In this document: positions 43,942 to 53,117 of the stretch, one piece after another | Position numbering within the stretch: the first letter of the stretch is position 1 | Layout of the letters: each line of letters opens with the position of its first letter | Source: Bog-756 sp963824645 | GTDB lineage: Bacteria; Actinomycetota; Acidimicrobiia; Acidimicrobiales; RAAP-2 | Length of the DNA: 64,000 nucleotides | Direction: 5' to 3' | NCBI GenBank assembly: GCA_963824645.1 | Contig: CAWGQC010000010.1 | Location: forward strand, 248,001 to 312,000 | The notes under the pieces: generated by a model | What the model saw: the letters and a program-made list of their open reading frames with translations, nothing else | What the model was told of the DNA's origin: nothing | Database searches by the model: none | Translations under genes and position numbers: made by a program

Positions 43942-44880
43942 TCCCGGTCAGTCCGATGAACACGTCTTCGAGGGTCACCTCACCGCGCGCTGCGGCCCGG
44001 ACGAGGGGATCGTCCCGGTGTGGTCGATGAGGTTGTGGGGAGCATCGATCGCCAGCACCCGCCCGTGGTCGATGATGGCCACCCGGTCGCAGACGCGCTT
44101 GGGCCTCCTCCATCGAATGGGTGGTGAGCAGGATGCTCCCGCCGTCGGCCCGGATCCGCTCGATCCGGGCCCACAGGTGCCGGCGCGACTGAGGATCGAG
44201 TCCGGTGGTGGGCTCGTCGAGCAGCAAGAGCGTGGGATCGTGAATCACCGCTACGAAGAACGACAGTCGTTGCTGCTGGCCTCCCGAGATCTGCTTGGTG
44301 GTCCGGTCCAGCTCGTGGCCGAGACCGATGTCGGCCAGAGCCCGATCCAGGTCTTCGTCAGCAGATGGCCACCCCGTAGAGGCCGGCATAGAGCCGGGCC
44401 ACCTGGCGCACGGTGAGCTCGGACTGGAAGCCGGTGGACTGCAGCTGCACTCCCATCTGGGCCTTGGCCAGGGCTGGCTGCTGGACGATGTCGACCCCGT
44501 TGAGGATGACGGTGCCAGAACGCGGCCGGCGCAACCCTTCGATGGCACTCAGCGTCGTGGTCTTCCCGGCCCCGTTCGGACCGAGCAGGCCGAAGATCTC
44601 GCTGCGGCGGATCTCGAAGCTCACCCCGTCGACGGCCACCTTCGACCCGTAGGCGACCGTGAGCTCGTGGACCTCGAGGAGCGTGGAGCGGTCCCTGGTC
44701 GTCGGGGGCTTCCACCGGCCGGGTGGCGTGCGGTGCGGGATGAGCCGGCGAAGGGGCAGGAGCGGAAGCGTTTTGACGGCGGTTCCGGCGGCTCACTCCG
44801 ATGGCGATCCGGACCACCAGCACCGCGCCGATGACGACCCAGAGGATGGGGAGGCGGGAACCGGTGTTGGCGAGCATCAT
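43925..44880 (-). pseudogene. ABC exporter ATP-binding protein with several frame breaks and a TM-anchor start
   Basis: ATG 44880 overlaps the MarR stop (ATGA) and opens MMLANTGSRLPILWVVIGAV, a membrane anchor with basic end and Ala/Pro-rich linker. The ATPase continues in other frames: LLEVHELTVAYGSKVAVDGV with Walker A GPNGAGKTTT and VQLQSTGFQSELTVRQVA; then SADEDLDRALADIGLGHEL with signature ISGGQQQRLSFFVAV, Walker B LLLLDEPTTGLD and H-loop TTHSMEEAQ; then RVCDRVAIIDHGRVLAIDAP; then RGEVTLEDVFIGLTGSEIRD. At least four frame changes. No normal start exists in the ATPase frame before LLEVHEL. An N-terminal anchor would be unusual for such an ATPase. Confidence 0.65.
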
Positions 44881-45320
44881 GACGCTTCCTTGGCGGCTTG
44901 GGGTCCGACCAGCAGGCCGAGCCGCTCGGCCACCATCTCGAGGGCAGCGATCACCTCGGCCACTTCGGCCGCCGATGGGCTGCCGAGCGCCCGGGTTATG
45001 GCGGCGTCGGCAGTGGAGGTGACCCGGCTTCGGGCCCGCTGGACGGCGTCAGGCACGATCCATACGAGGGTGCGCCGCCGGTCTCGGGGATCTGCCTCCG
45101 TCCGCACGGCACCGTACTCGCGCAGCTTGATGACCGATGTCGATACGTGGCTCTGGGGGTAGCCGGTTCGGGCGGTGATCTCGCTGATGGAACTGCCAGG
45201 ATTGGCGCCGACGTCGAGAAGCACGAATCGGGCGCTGGTGTTGACGCCCTGCCCGGGCAGCCCCTCTTCGGCCAGCTTCATGAGCCGCCGGCCCAGAACG
45301 AATAGGTCCGTCGAATTCAT
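44877..45320 (-). CDS. MarR-family transcriptional regulator
   Basis: About 147 residues from ATG 45320. LFVLGRRLMKLAEEGL, ARFVLLDVGANPGSSISEIT, recognition helix GYPQSHVSTSVIKLREYGAV and wing TEADPRDRRRTLVWIVPDAV are the MarR plan. MarR repressors bind small lipophilic or phenolic ligands. It opens the ABC export operon and is preceded by a palindrome at 45335, so it probably represses itself and the exporter. Confidence 0.85.
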   Translation of the reverse strand: MNSTDLFVLGRRLMKLAEEGLPGQGVNTSARFVLLDVGANPGSSISEITARTGYPQSHVSTSVIKLREYGAVRTEADPRDRRRTLVWIVPDAVQRARSRVTSTADAAITRALGSPSAAEVAEVIAALEMVAERLGLLVGPQAAKEAS

Positions 45321-45334
45321 ATCAGTACTATATA

Positions 45335-45346
45335 CATCTGTAGATG
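45335..45346. promoter_or_regulatory. Probable MarR operator
   Basis: CATCTGTAGATG, arms CATCT and AGATG with a two-base centre, at 15-26 bases before the MarR start, beside a TATATAG-like -10 (minus strand). Confidence 0.5.
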
Positions 45347-45435
45347 ATGTAATCAACCCATGTCCGAACATTGGCACCCGGTGACATCGAGCTTCTTCCG
45401 ATGCAGGGTGCGGGTGAGCTGCGGTCGCAGAGCCC

Positions 45436-45464
45436 GCGTCCTCAGCTGCCTGAGCTGAGGACGC
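45436..45464. terminator. Strong hairpin, also dispersed element copy 2
   Basis: GCGTCCTCAGCT (45436-45447) pairs with AGCTGAGGACGC (45453-45464) to give a 12-bp perfect stem and a 5-base loop, just after the YWLV protein stop. It contains CTCAGCTGC of the dispersed element, as copy 2 (45441-45460). Confidence 0.7.
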
Positions 45465-45482
45465 CCGCCTGAACCTAGTTTC

Positions 45483-47698
45483 CTAGAGCTGATCTGACGC
45501 AGCCGCCATACCAACCACTGGTTTGTTCAGCGTCAGTGAGCCTGTCGAGCCCTCGAACTCAGCGTCCCCGAAGGCGAAGATGCCACCGTCGCTCGCCACC
45601 AGCCAGTAGCCACGTCCGTCCGATGTTGCCGCCATACCGACCACTGGTCTGTTCAGCGTCAGTGAGCCTGTCGAGCCCTCGAACTTGGCGTCCCCGAAGG
45701 CGAAGATGCCACCGTCGCTCGCCACCAGCCAGTAGCCCCGTCCGTCCGGTGTCGGCGCCATACCGACCACTGGTCTGTTCAGCGTAAGTGAGCCTGTCGA
45801 GCCCTCGAACTTGGCGTCCCCGAAGGCGAAGATGCCACCGTCGCTCGCCACCAGCCAGTAGCCCCGTCCGTCCGGTGTCGGCGCCATACCGACCACTGGT
45901 TTGTTCAGCGTCAGGGCCCCGGTCGAGCCCTCGAACTTGGCGTCCCCGAAGGCGAAGATGCCACCGTCGCTCGCCACCAGCCAGTAGCCCCGTCCGTCCG
46001 GTGTCGGCGCCATACCGACCACTGGTTTGTTCAGCGTCAGGGCCCCGGTCGAGCCCTCGAACTTGGCGTCCCCGAAGGCGAAGATTCCTCCGTCGCTCGC
46101 CACCAGCCAGTAGCCCCGATGATCTGGAGTCGAGGCCATGCCGACTACAGGCTGATTCAGGCGCAAGGACCCAGTGGAGCCGAAGAAGGGGTCGCCCCCG
46201 AAGGCAAAGATACCGCCGTCGGCGGATACCAACCAGTAGCCCGGAGGCGGAGGAGGCGCGCTTGGGGGGCCGGGAAGTCCACCTGGGCCTTTGAATGCCT
46301 TTATCGAATTAGAGGTGGGGGCCAAGATGAGGCCGTCGGCAGCCGACGGCGATGGGAATGATGACGCGGCCGACCCCAAGCTGAACTGGTCAAGCGTTTG
46401 CCCGGTAACGGTGTTTAGCTCGTTGAGATTACCGCCCCCGATCGTCCACACCTCGCCACCGGCGACAATCGGGGTCCCGCCACCGCCTGAGTTCGAACTC
46501 CACAATGAAGTGAGTGTGGTCGGATTGTTGGATACGCGCAGCGCCTCGGCACCGCCTCCACAACCGGTGTAGACCACGTCTCCGGCGTGGGCAGCAGCGC
46601 CGTGCCCGAAGCAAGCGGCCCGCGAGATCAATTCACCACCGACCCCGCCGAGATGTGTTTGATTGAGTACAAAGGCAGTGGACGATTTGCCAAGAGCGAA
46701 CACCAAACCGTTTCCGAGGATCACCGGCGGTGTCGACAGATCCAGATCAGACGCATTGTCGCTGGGCCAGCTCGTCGGAGCGAATGCCTGCAGAAGTTGC
46801 ATTGTCGGAGACAACTCCAGGACACCATCACTGTTGTCATAGGGATCCGTCGACGATTCGAACTGGCTGTTGCCGGTGGACACCCAAACGTTGCCGGAGG
46901 CGTCAATTGCCGGTGCACCGCCTCCCATCCACACAGCGCCTTCACTGTCCCCGGGCAGCGATGCCACTTCGAAATGGGTGGGGGGCGCACCATCCTCAGG
47001 AGCTGAGACCACCAGACCGTGATAGGGCTCGCAGTCTCCGGCATTGCCCCCGAAACCGACAATGATCCGGCCATCGGACAGAGCCAGCGAGGCCCGTTGG
47101 AGCTCGTGCGCCGGATCGAATCCTGGCGGATCGATGGTCTCGTTGAGCAGTATTGCGCCGGTATAGAGATCGATCCCTATCAGGTGATGAGCGGCGTCAT
47201 TCGGAACCTGTTCGTCGGCCACAACAAAGATCTCCGAACGGGCTGTGTCGATGACGGGCGTTGAGGTGATCCCGACCGTTGGGTTGATGTCACCGCAAAG
47301 ACCTGGGACTGTCGTTCGATTGAACGGAGTTCCAACATGGGTGGACCACAGCACGGCCCCGTATCAGCGGCTAGGGCGTACACGGTGTCGTTTTCGGTTG
47401 CGGCATAGACCCGACCTGCGGCTACCAGGGGCTGCCCGTAGAGCTGGCCGTCCAACGTCGGTGAGGTCCATGCCGCCGTCACGGTCGAAAAGGAACTGCC
47501 CGAGGGATCGACACCCGTCCGGAGGCCGTTCTGGTTGTAGGTGGTCCATTCAGACGGGGTGATGACCGCTGAACGCATGACCGGAGAGCTTCCGTCGGGC
47601 ACACCGACTGCAGCGCCCGTGCTGGATATCCCGCTCGCGGCCAGGATCATCCCGACCAGAAGCAGAACTGACAGGCTCACTTGTCGAAGTAGTCGCAT
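45483..47698 (-). CDS. Secreted PQQ-like/YWLV repeat protein (frameshifted)
   Basis: The gene starts at ATG 47698 with a signal (MRLLRQVSLSVLLLVGMIL) and an N-terminal PQQ-type blade (GRVYAATENDTVYALAADTG), then the frame breaks. The rest (VLWSTHVGTPFNRT, STPVIDTARSEIFVVADE, GIDLYTGAI) is one base out from about 47354 to the stop at 45483. The break is at a run of four Cs (47357-47360, plus strand), where one more base would restore DTGAVLWS. The C-terminus holds six YWLV(S/A)(A/S)DGGIFAFG repeats of 42 residues, after a Pro-rich linker. An extracellular protein of unknown ligand. Confidence 0.78.
45486..46243 (-). repeat. 126-bp tandem coding repeat (six units, nearly identical)
   Basis: Unit boundaries recur every 126 bases (for example GCCATACCGACC near 45630, 45756, 45882 and 46008). 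Central units differ by only a few bases, suggesting recent duplication or gene conversion. Confidence 0.9.
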
Positions 47699-48355
47699 GG
47701 ATCCAGTCTGGTCGCTTTTCAGATGGAAGTCCGAACCATCACGGAGGGGCATGCGTCTGAGCGTCACGCCCACGACGGTGCTCTTCCCCTTCGTTGCCGC
47801 CGGCGGGCTGGAAACCGACCCCAGCCTGTGGAGCTGATCTTCGAGTTGGAGGACAGAATTCAGCCCCGATTCGGTGGATGTCAGACCGGCTCAGGCCTTG
47901 AATCACTTTCTCGAAGCGGTTGGACTGTTTCGGGATTTCTGTTCAGCCAAGCGATTGGGGTGCCAATCATCCTTAGCTGGTGCTGGGATCATCAGCCAGG
48001 GAGGAGAGACACTTATCATCCACTGGTGGCTCAGGGACATATGTAGTGTGTGATTGCAAAAGCACAGCGGGCCATCGAGCTCGGCGTTCCCGTGGATTAC
48101 TCAAGGACTCCCGGGGCGGACGGTTCTCTCACCGTTGGATTCCGATCGGGTTCCTCTGAAAGCACTGATCCTTGGTCACTCGAAATGAGGTCCAATCGAC
48201 TCCGAATGGACTCAGCTGCTTGAACTGAGGCCGGGGCTGTCGTCTCTGGCGGCTCGTCATTCGTGTCCGCGAGAGAGTGGCCGGTCATCAATGAACGCCG
48301 AGTCGATCCGAATGTGCGGTCTACAGTGGAGAACGCCTTTAAGTTGCGGCGATGC
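47699..48355. other. 657 bases between two secreted-protein genes
   Basis: Divergent region between the YWLV gene and the GH18-like gene. It holds dispersed element copy 3 (48211-48230) and short frames that lack homology and ribosome sites (such as minus 48097-48357). Otherwise nothing recognisable. Confidence 0.4.
48211..48230 (+). repeat. Dispersed palindromic element, copy 3
   Basis: CTCAGCTGCTTGAACTGAGG differs from copy 1 at only two of twenty bases. Confidence 0.6.
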
Positions 48356-49516
48356 ATGAAGGGGGATCCACTTATTTTCCAGAGTCAACGACGCAGAAAT
48401 GTTCTTCGGCTGCATCGAGCGGGAGGCCCAGCACGGAACGTGAGGAATTGGAGGAAGCGACTTCCCCGTTACCTGGTTGCGCCAACGTCTGCCGTCGTTG
48501 TACTACTCGGGGTTGTGGTCGGGCCCCCTGTCCCGGTGGCGAGCGCTCAGGCCACACCGGCTACGAACCTCGAGGCTTGGATTTACCCGTCCCCCATGGG
48601 CCAACCCGCCTGCGATGCCTCCTCTGAATTGGCAGCGTTGGCGGCCAATCCGATAGCGATCCTCAAGCCGGAATACTTCTATGTAAGTAACCGAGGGCAA
48701 CTGGTCGAAGAGACGGCAGCGGGTGGTCTTCCCTGCAATGGATTCAGCGCTGCCAACCTGGCCGAGGTGAGGGCGGCAGCTGAGCGGATATATGTCACCG
48801 TGTCGGCCAGTACGCGCGGCACAGCGAGCCTTCTTCGACATCCCACGCGCCTGAGAGCAGCGCAACAGAGTATCGAACAGTTTGTGTCCGACAACGATCT
48901 CGACGGCGTAGATCTTGACTTTGAACCCAACAAGTGGTCTCAAAGGAATTGGCAGTCTTACATGACCTTTGTATCGGGAATTGCCGCCGCCTTTCAGCCT
49001 GCCGGACGCACTGTGGAGGTCGACCTCGATGCCTTCGCGACGACCCCCTGGGACGCCGAGCGGTACTCCGATGTGGCCGCTTCCGGCGCTCACCTTGTAG
49101 TCATGGCCTATGACGACGAATACAGCCTCGCGTGCGCTCCCATCAGTCCGTTCAGCTGGCTGCAGGATGTGACCTCGTATGCAGAGAGCCAGGTTCCGTT
49201 GAGCGATCTCACCATTGGGATACCCGCTTATGGATACTTCACCACTACTTGCAAAAAGGTCGCCGACATAACGGACAACGTGGCCTACGTGACGATGGAA
49301 GAGAAGCCGGGATTCCCCACGACGACTTCGACGGTCGATGCGCTCCGTGACCCGAGCTCGGGGGAGATCCGGTGGTCGTTGGGGAAGACGTTCTACGACT
49401 ACGTAGACTCGACTGCGCTGAACGACAAGCTGCAGGTGGTTGAGAACATGGGCGTATCCAATGTGTCGGTCTGGAGCCTGGGCGGCCAGCCCTGGTTCAA
49501 CGGCAACCCAGGTTGA
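48356..49516 (+). CDS. Secreted glycoside-hydrolase-family-18-like protein
   Basis: About 386 residues if started at ATG 48356 (GTG 48440 is an alternative just before the signal region). A signal segment precedes ASAQA (hydrophobic LVAPTSAVVVLLGVVV). The GH18 core has LEAWIYPSP, the catalytic DGVDLDFEP (D-x-x-D-x-D-x-E with the Glu acid), VEVDLDAFA, LVVMAYDDEYS and TIGIPAYGYFTTTCKK. Such proteins hydrolyse chitin or peptidoglycan-type GlcNAc chains, or only bind them; the catalytic Glu is intact. Confidence 0.82.
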   Translation: MKGDPLIFQSQRRRNVLRLHRAGGPARNVRNWRKRLPRYLVAPTSAVVVLLGVVVGPPVPVASAQATPATNLEAWIYPSPMGQPACDASSELAALAANPIAILKPEYFYVSNRGQLVEETAAGGLPCNGFSAANLAEVRAAAERIYVTVSASTRGTASLLRHPTRLRAAQQSIEQFVSDNDLDGVDLDFEPNKWSQRNWQSYMTFVSGIAAAFQPAGRTVEVDLDAFATTPWDAERYSDVAASGAHLVVMAYDDEYSLACAPISPFSWLQDVTSYAESQVPLSDLTIGIPAYGYFTTTCKKVADITDNVAYVTMEEKPGFPTTTSTVDALRDPSSGEIRWSLGKTFYDYVDSTALNDKLQVVENMGVSNVSVWSLGGQPWFNGNPG

Positions 49517-49897
49517 CAGCGGGCCAGGCTCAACGCAGATCGGTAGCGGCTGGTTTACCCAGTTCACATGCAGCCAGACCTGTTCCGATCGAGAGTTAAG
49601 ACCTGTCAATCGTCACGTTCTCAGCTGCGTGGGTTGAGGCGTGAAGCGTGCATGTGAGTTCCGCTTTGCTTGAACTACTCCGGCCCGTGGACTACGTGGC
49701 CACTCAGAGCCCGTGACTCGCCTCTGAAGCAGACTTCCTACTGAGAACAGTCATTACTGAGTTGGTCTAGCGATCGCCACTGGGACCGTTGAGCCGGAGC
49801 GATGCCTTACTGCGACCCAACGGTTTGAGGTGTGCGTTGCCGCTATCCCCTGATCCGTGCCAAGCTCTCACCTGCGGGAGGCGGAGAGTGAGGAGCA
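49517..49897. other. 381 bases between GH18-like gene and ABM-like gene
   Basis: Contains dispersed element copy 4 and the promoter region of the small ABM-like gene; nothing else found. Confidence 0.4.
49620..49639 (+). repeat. Dispersed palindromic element, copy 4
   Basis: CTCAGCTGCGTGGGTTGAGG keeps CTCAGCTGC and TGAGG but has more changes in the loop. Confidence 0.5.
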
Positions 49898-50173
49898 GTG
49901 TACGCAGTAGTTGGAAAGGTCAGCCTCGACCCGTCACGGATGGACGAGGTCATTGGGAGTCTTGAAGGCATGGTCATCCCTACGGTTCAGTCACAAGAGG
50001 GTCATGTAACGAGCTACTTCACTCGAAGCTCCGATGGGACGAATGGCCTCTCGATGTCTGTTTTCGATACGAAAGAGCAGGCCGAGGCATCGGCGGCCAC
50101 GATGACAGCGCCACCGGAGGCTCCTGTCACCATCGAGAACGTCGAAGTGCGCGAAGTGATCGGCAACGGCTGA
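49898..50173 (+). CDS. Small ABM-fold protein
   Basis: A 91-residue protein from GTG 49898 with GTGAGGAGCA upstream. VVGKVSLDPSRMDEVIGSL, QEGHVTSYFTRSSDGTNGLSMSVFDTKEQAEASAATM and a final strand VTIENVEVREV give one ferredoxin-like fold of the ABM type. No enzymatic motif visible. Confidence 0.7.
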   Translation: MYAVVGKVSLDPSRMDEVIGSLEGMVIPTVQSQEGHVTSYFTRSSDGTNGLSMSVFDTKEQAEASAATMTAPPEAPVTIENVEVREVIGNG

Positions 50174-50275
50174 GCGACATCCTGTGGGGCGGACGCTTTC
50201 GACTGGCTGAGTTGAGACATTGACGGCGAGGTTTACTCGACCGATCCGATTATTAGTCCCGGCCTTCGAGCTAGC

Positions 50276-51100
50276 TCAGGCTCGCGGCTTTCTGGCTATT
50301 ACGAACTCGTGGTCGCTACGAAAGCGGTATACACCTCGCCGATCACGGCAGGGCTCGAGAGCCTCGAGTACGGAGCTCCGAATGGAAGCAGGATCGTTGG
50401 ATCGCAGAGCAGGGACCGCGGGGCCCACGCTGGACACCGCCCGCCACGCTATCTCCGCGTCCGGCCACTCCACCGTCGAGATGCGACCCCCTCGCTCGAG
50501 CACCGAGAAACCGCTCGCCTCCAACATCTCCTCGGCGACACGCGGCCTGGCGATGTCGTTGAGGCGTCGCATCGAACCCCGGTGCTGTTCCGGTCCACGA
50601 ACCGCGAAGATCTTGAAGACCTCGCGGATATCGAGGGGTGGTCCCTGACCCCAGAAACTGATGCCGATGAGACCGCCGGGTCGAAGCACCCGGAAGGCCT
50701 CGTCGAGTGCCGTTCCGCAACCGCCCCAGATGCCGTTCACCGATAGGACCGCATCGAAGGAGTCGTCGGCCCAAGGCAGATCGAACATGGATCCGACTCG
50801 CAGGTCTGCGGCAGGCGTCCGTTCGTGTGCCACGTCCACGAGTTCGGCGGCAGCGTCGATGCCCGCCACATCGGCACCGGCCCCGTCAGCAACCCGCACC
50901 GCCAACCCCGATCCGCAGGCCACGTCGAGGAGCGACATTCCGGGGCCCACTCCCAGGCGGGGGAGTAGGGCAATGAGTATGTCGAGGGAATAGTGCTCGT
51001 AGAGGCACGACCAGTCGGGTGCCCTGCTCCCCCAGGCCTCTCCCGCCTCCTCCCACCTGTGAGGCGGTGTGGCGGTCGCCGTGTCGTCGTGGGGTGCCAT
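50276..51100 (-). CDS. Class I SAM-dependent methyltransferase
   Basis: A 274-residue protein. The SAM motif is MSLLDVACGSGLAVRVADGAG with Asp in GIDAAAELVDVA; the DLPWADDSFDAVLSVNGIWG region is motif II; FRVLRPGGLIGISFWG motif III. Methyltransf_11-type fold with a C-terminal helical cap. Substrate unknown. No operon partner; convergent with the ABM-like gene. Confidence 0.88.
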   Translation of the reverse strand: MAPHDDTATATPPHRWEEAGEAWGSRAPDWSCLYEHYSLDILIALLPRLGVGPGMSLLDVACGSGLAVRVADGAGADVAGIDAAAELVDVAHERTPAADLRVGSMFDLPWADDSFDAVLSVNGIWGGCGTALDEAFRVLRPGGLIGISFWGQGPPLDIREVFKIFAVRGPEQHRGSMRRLNDIARPRVAEEMLEASGFSVLERGGRISTVEWPDAEIAWRAVSSVGPAVPALRSNDPASIRSSVLEALEPCRDRRGVYRFRSDHEFVIARKPRA

Positions 51101-51271
51101 AAACCCATCATGCGGCCGACGTCCCCATTGGGTCTTGAAGATCCTGTGGAGATCTCCTGGAGATGATCGTCAGGGGATAACCACTCTGTCTTCATGACTC
51201 GCGGCCTGCACTCACGGATAGTGGAGGCAGGGCGACGGCCAGCCGCCTCAAACGAACCGAGAGGACCCGAA

Positions 51272-51835
51272 ATGACTCAGACCCAAGCCCCCACTATCGA
51301 CAATGGCGTCAATATCGAGGCGCTGCGTGGCGCCCGGCAGGCGTTGACCGATGCGCCCGAGGCGGCCCAGTTCCAGTGGCGTGCCCGCTGCGAATGGGTG
51401 AACGGCACGAACAGCCGCTCGACCATCACCGACTTCTTTGGTCTCGGCGAGCAGCACACCCACAGGCAGGGGTACACCATCGAGGCAGACCACCCCGAAG
51501 TGTTCGCATCGGAGGACAACGGTGCGACACCTCCGGAGATTGTCCTTGGGGCCCTGGCCTCCTGCTTGACTGCAGGTGTGGCCACGGTAGCCACCAACCG
51601 CGGCATTCAGCTGCACTCGGTGACGGCGACCGTTCAAGCCGACATGGACCTGCAGGGCATTCTCGGTATCGATGCTGACGTCCGCAACGGGTTCAACCGA
51701 ATCGACGTGAAATACGAGATCGATGCGGACGCCAGCCCGGCCGACATTGAGGCCATTGTGGCGCAGTCCCAGAAGCGTTCGGCCGTCTTCGACATAGTGA
51801 CCAACCCCACTACCGTGCAGGTCACGGTGGCCTGA
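51272..51835 (+). CDS. OsmC-family protein
   Basis: About 187 residues from ATG 51272 with GAGAGGA upstream. The central EIVLGALASCLTAGVATVATNRG supplies one redox cysteine of the OsmC/Ohr fold; the helix that normally carries the other lacks it in an obvious way. OsmC proteins reduce organic hydroperoxides. It is 29 bases upstream of the flavin monooxygenase-like gene and probably co-transcribed. Confidence 0.85.
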   Translation: MTQTQAPTIDNGVNIEALRGARQALTDAPEAAQFQWRARCEWVNGTNSRSTITDFFGLGEQHTHRQGYTIEADHPEVFASEDNGATPPEIVLGALASCLTAGVATVATNRGIQLHSVTATVQADMDLQGILGIDADVRNGFNRIDVKYEIDADASPADIEAIVAQSQKRSAVFDIVTNPTTVQVTVA

Positions 51836-51864
51836 CACCCTCAACCCGCTACGGAGCGCCTGAA

Positions 51865-53109
51865 GTGCATACGTCGGTCGTGGTCATAGGAGCCGGCCCC
51901 GGTGGTCTCGCCATGAGTCATCACCTCACTGGGGCCGGCGTCGACCACGTGTTGCTTGAACGGGGAGATGTAGCGCACTCGTGGCGAACCGAGCGGTGGG
52001 ACTCACTCCGCCTACTGACCCCAAATTGGATGACCTCACTGCCCGGTGCAGGCTACGAGGGTGACGACCCTGACGGGTACATGACGGCCGCCGAAACCGT
52101 AGCGATGTTGGAGAGATACCGCTGCTCGTTCGACCCACCGCTGCACACGGGGATCGAGGTAGAGGCAGCGTGTCACACCGGCGACGGGTTCGAGGTGGGC
52201 ACCACCGGGGGGACCTGGCGCTGCGATGCGGTGGTCGCCGCCACCGGTGGCTCGAGCGAGGCCCGTATACCGGCCTTCGCATCGGGTCTACCCCAGGCAG
52301 TGGAACAGTTCACCTCCCTGTGCTACCGGCGACCGGCGCAAATTGACAGCCACGGCCGTGTCCTGGTGGTCGGTGCGTCAGCGTCGGGAGTGCAGATCGC
52401 CGACGAGCTGCGACGAGCGGGTCGCGACGTTACGATCTCGATCGGCGAGCACATACGTTTACCGCGGTCGTACCGGGGTTGTGACATCTATTGGTGGCTG
52501 GACCGGATCGGCCAGCTCGACGAGCAGTGGAACGAGGTGGAGGATCTCGAGCGTGCCCGTCGCCACGCATCGGTGCAGGTGGTCGGAAGCGATGACTCGC
52601 GGCAGGTCGACCTTCTCTCCCTGCAAAGCCTCGGCGTCCAGCTCGTGGGACGCCTCATGGCCATCGGCGGCACGACCGCCTTCTGTTCCGGAGGACTCGG
52701 GAGCCTTGTTGCCAACGCCGACCTGAAGCAGGCCAGGCTCCTACGACGGATCGACGAATGGGTCGACGAACAGAACATGGTCAATCTCGTCGGCCCGGCC
52801 ATCGATCCGGGTCCGACCGTCCTCACCCAGGTGCCAACCGAGCTCGACCTGCGGGGATTCGCCGCGGTGATCTGGGCGACCGGCTTCCGTCCCTCATACG
52901 ACTGGCTGGATCCGCGTGCGCTCGACCGCCGGGGTCGCGTGGAACACGACGGCGGCGTCGCCTGCATGCCAGGCCTTTACTTGCTGGGGCTCCCTCTCCT
53001 ACGACGGCGTCGTTCGAACCTGCTCGCCGGATTGGGTGTTGATGCAGCGGACCTCTGCCAGCACCTCGTCAAATATTTAGCGGGTGTTCGACGGCCGACG
53101 TCACGCTGA
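51865..53109 (+). CDS. FAD/NAD(P)-dependent monooxygenase-like flavoprotein
   Basis: A 414-residue protein starting at GTG 51865. SVVVIGAGPGGLAMSHHLTGAG is the FAD motif; WDSLRLLTPNWMTSLPG, then RVLVVGASASGVQIADELRRAG for NADPH, and a late VIWATGFRPSYDWLD (ATG motif) match flavin-containing monooxygenases of the Trk/CzcO group. Substrate unknown. It follows OsmC and ends eight bases from the convergent regulator. Confidence 0.87.
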   Translation: MHTSVVVIGAGPGGLAMSHHLTGAGVDHVLLERGDVAHSWRTERWDSLRLLTPNWMTSLPGAGYEGDDPDGYMTAAETVAMLERYRCSFDPPLHTGIEVEAACHTGDGFEVGTTGGTWRCDAVVAATGGSSEARIPAFASGLPQAVEQFTSLCYRRPAQIDSHGRVLVVGASASGVQIADELRRAGRDVTISIGEHIRLPRSYRGCDIYWWLDRIGQLDEQWNEVEDLERARRHASVQVVGSDDSRQVDLLSLQSLGVQLVGRLMAIGGTTAFCSGGLGSLVANADLKQARLLRRIDEWVDEQNMVNLVGPAIDPGPTVLTQVPTELDLRGFAAVIWATGFRPSYDWLDPRALDRRGRVEHDGGVACMPGLYLLGLPLLRRRRSNLLAGLGVDAADLCQHLVKYLAGVRRPTSR

Positions 53110-53117
53110 GGCCAGGA

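Noticed and set aside
45536..46294. Repeat array resembling a CRISPR
   Set aside because: The 126-base units are wholly coding and in frame, with no short spacers and no cas genes; it is a protein repeat.
48097..48357. 86-residue minus-strand frame
   Set aside because: It overlaps the start of the GH18-like gene, has no ribosome site or homology, and looks like random open frame in GC-rich DNA.
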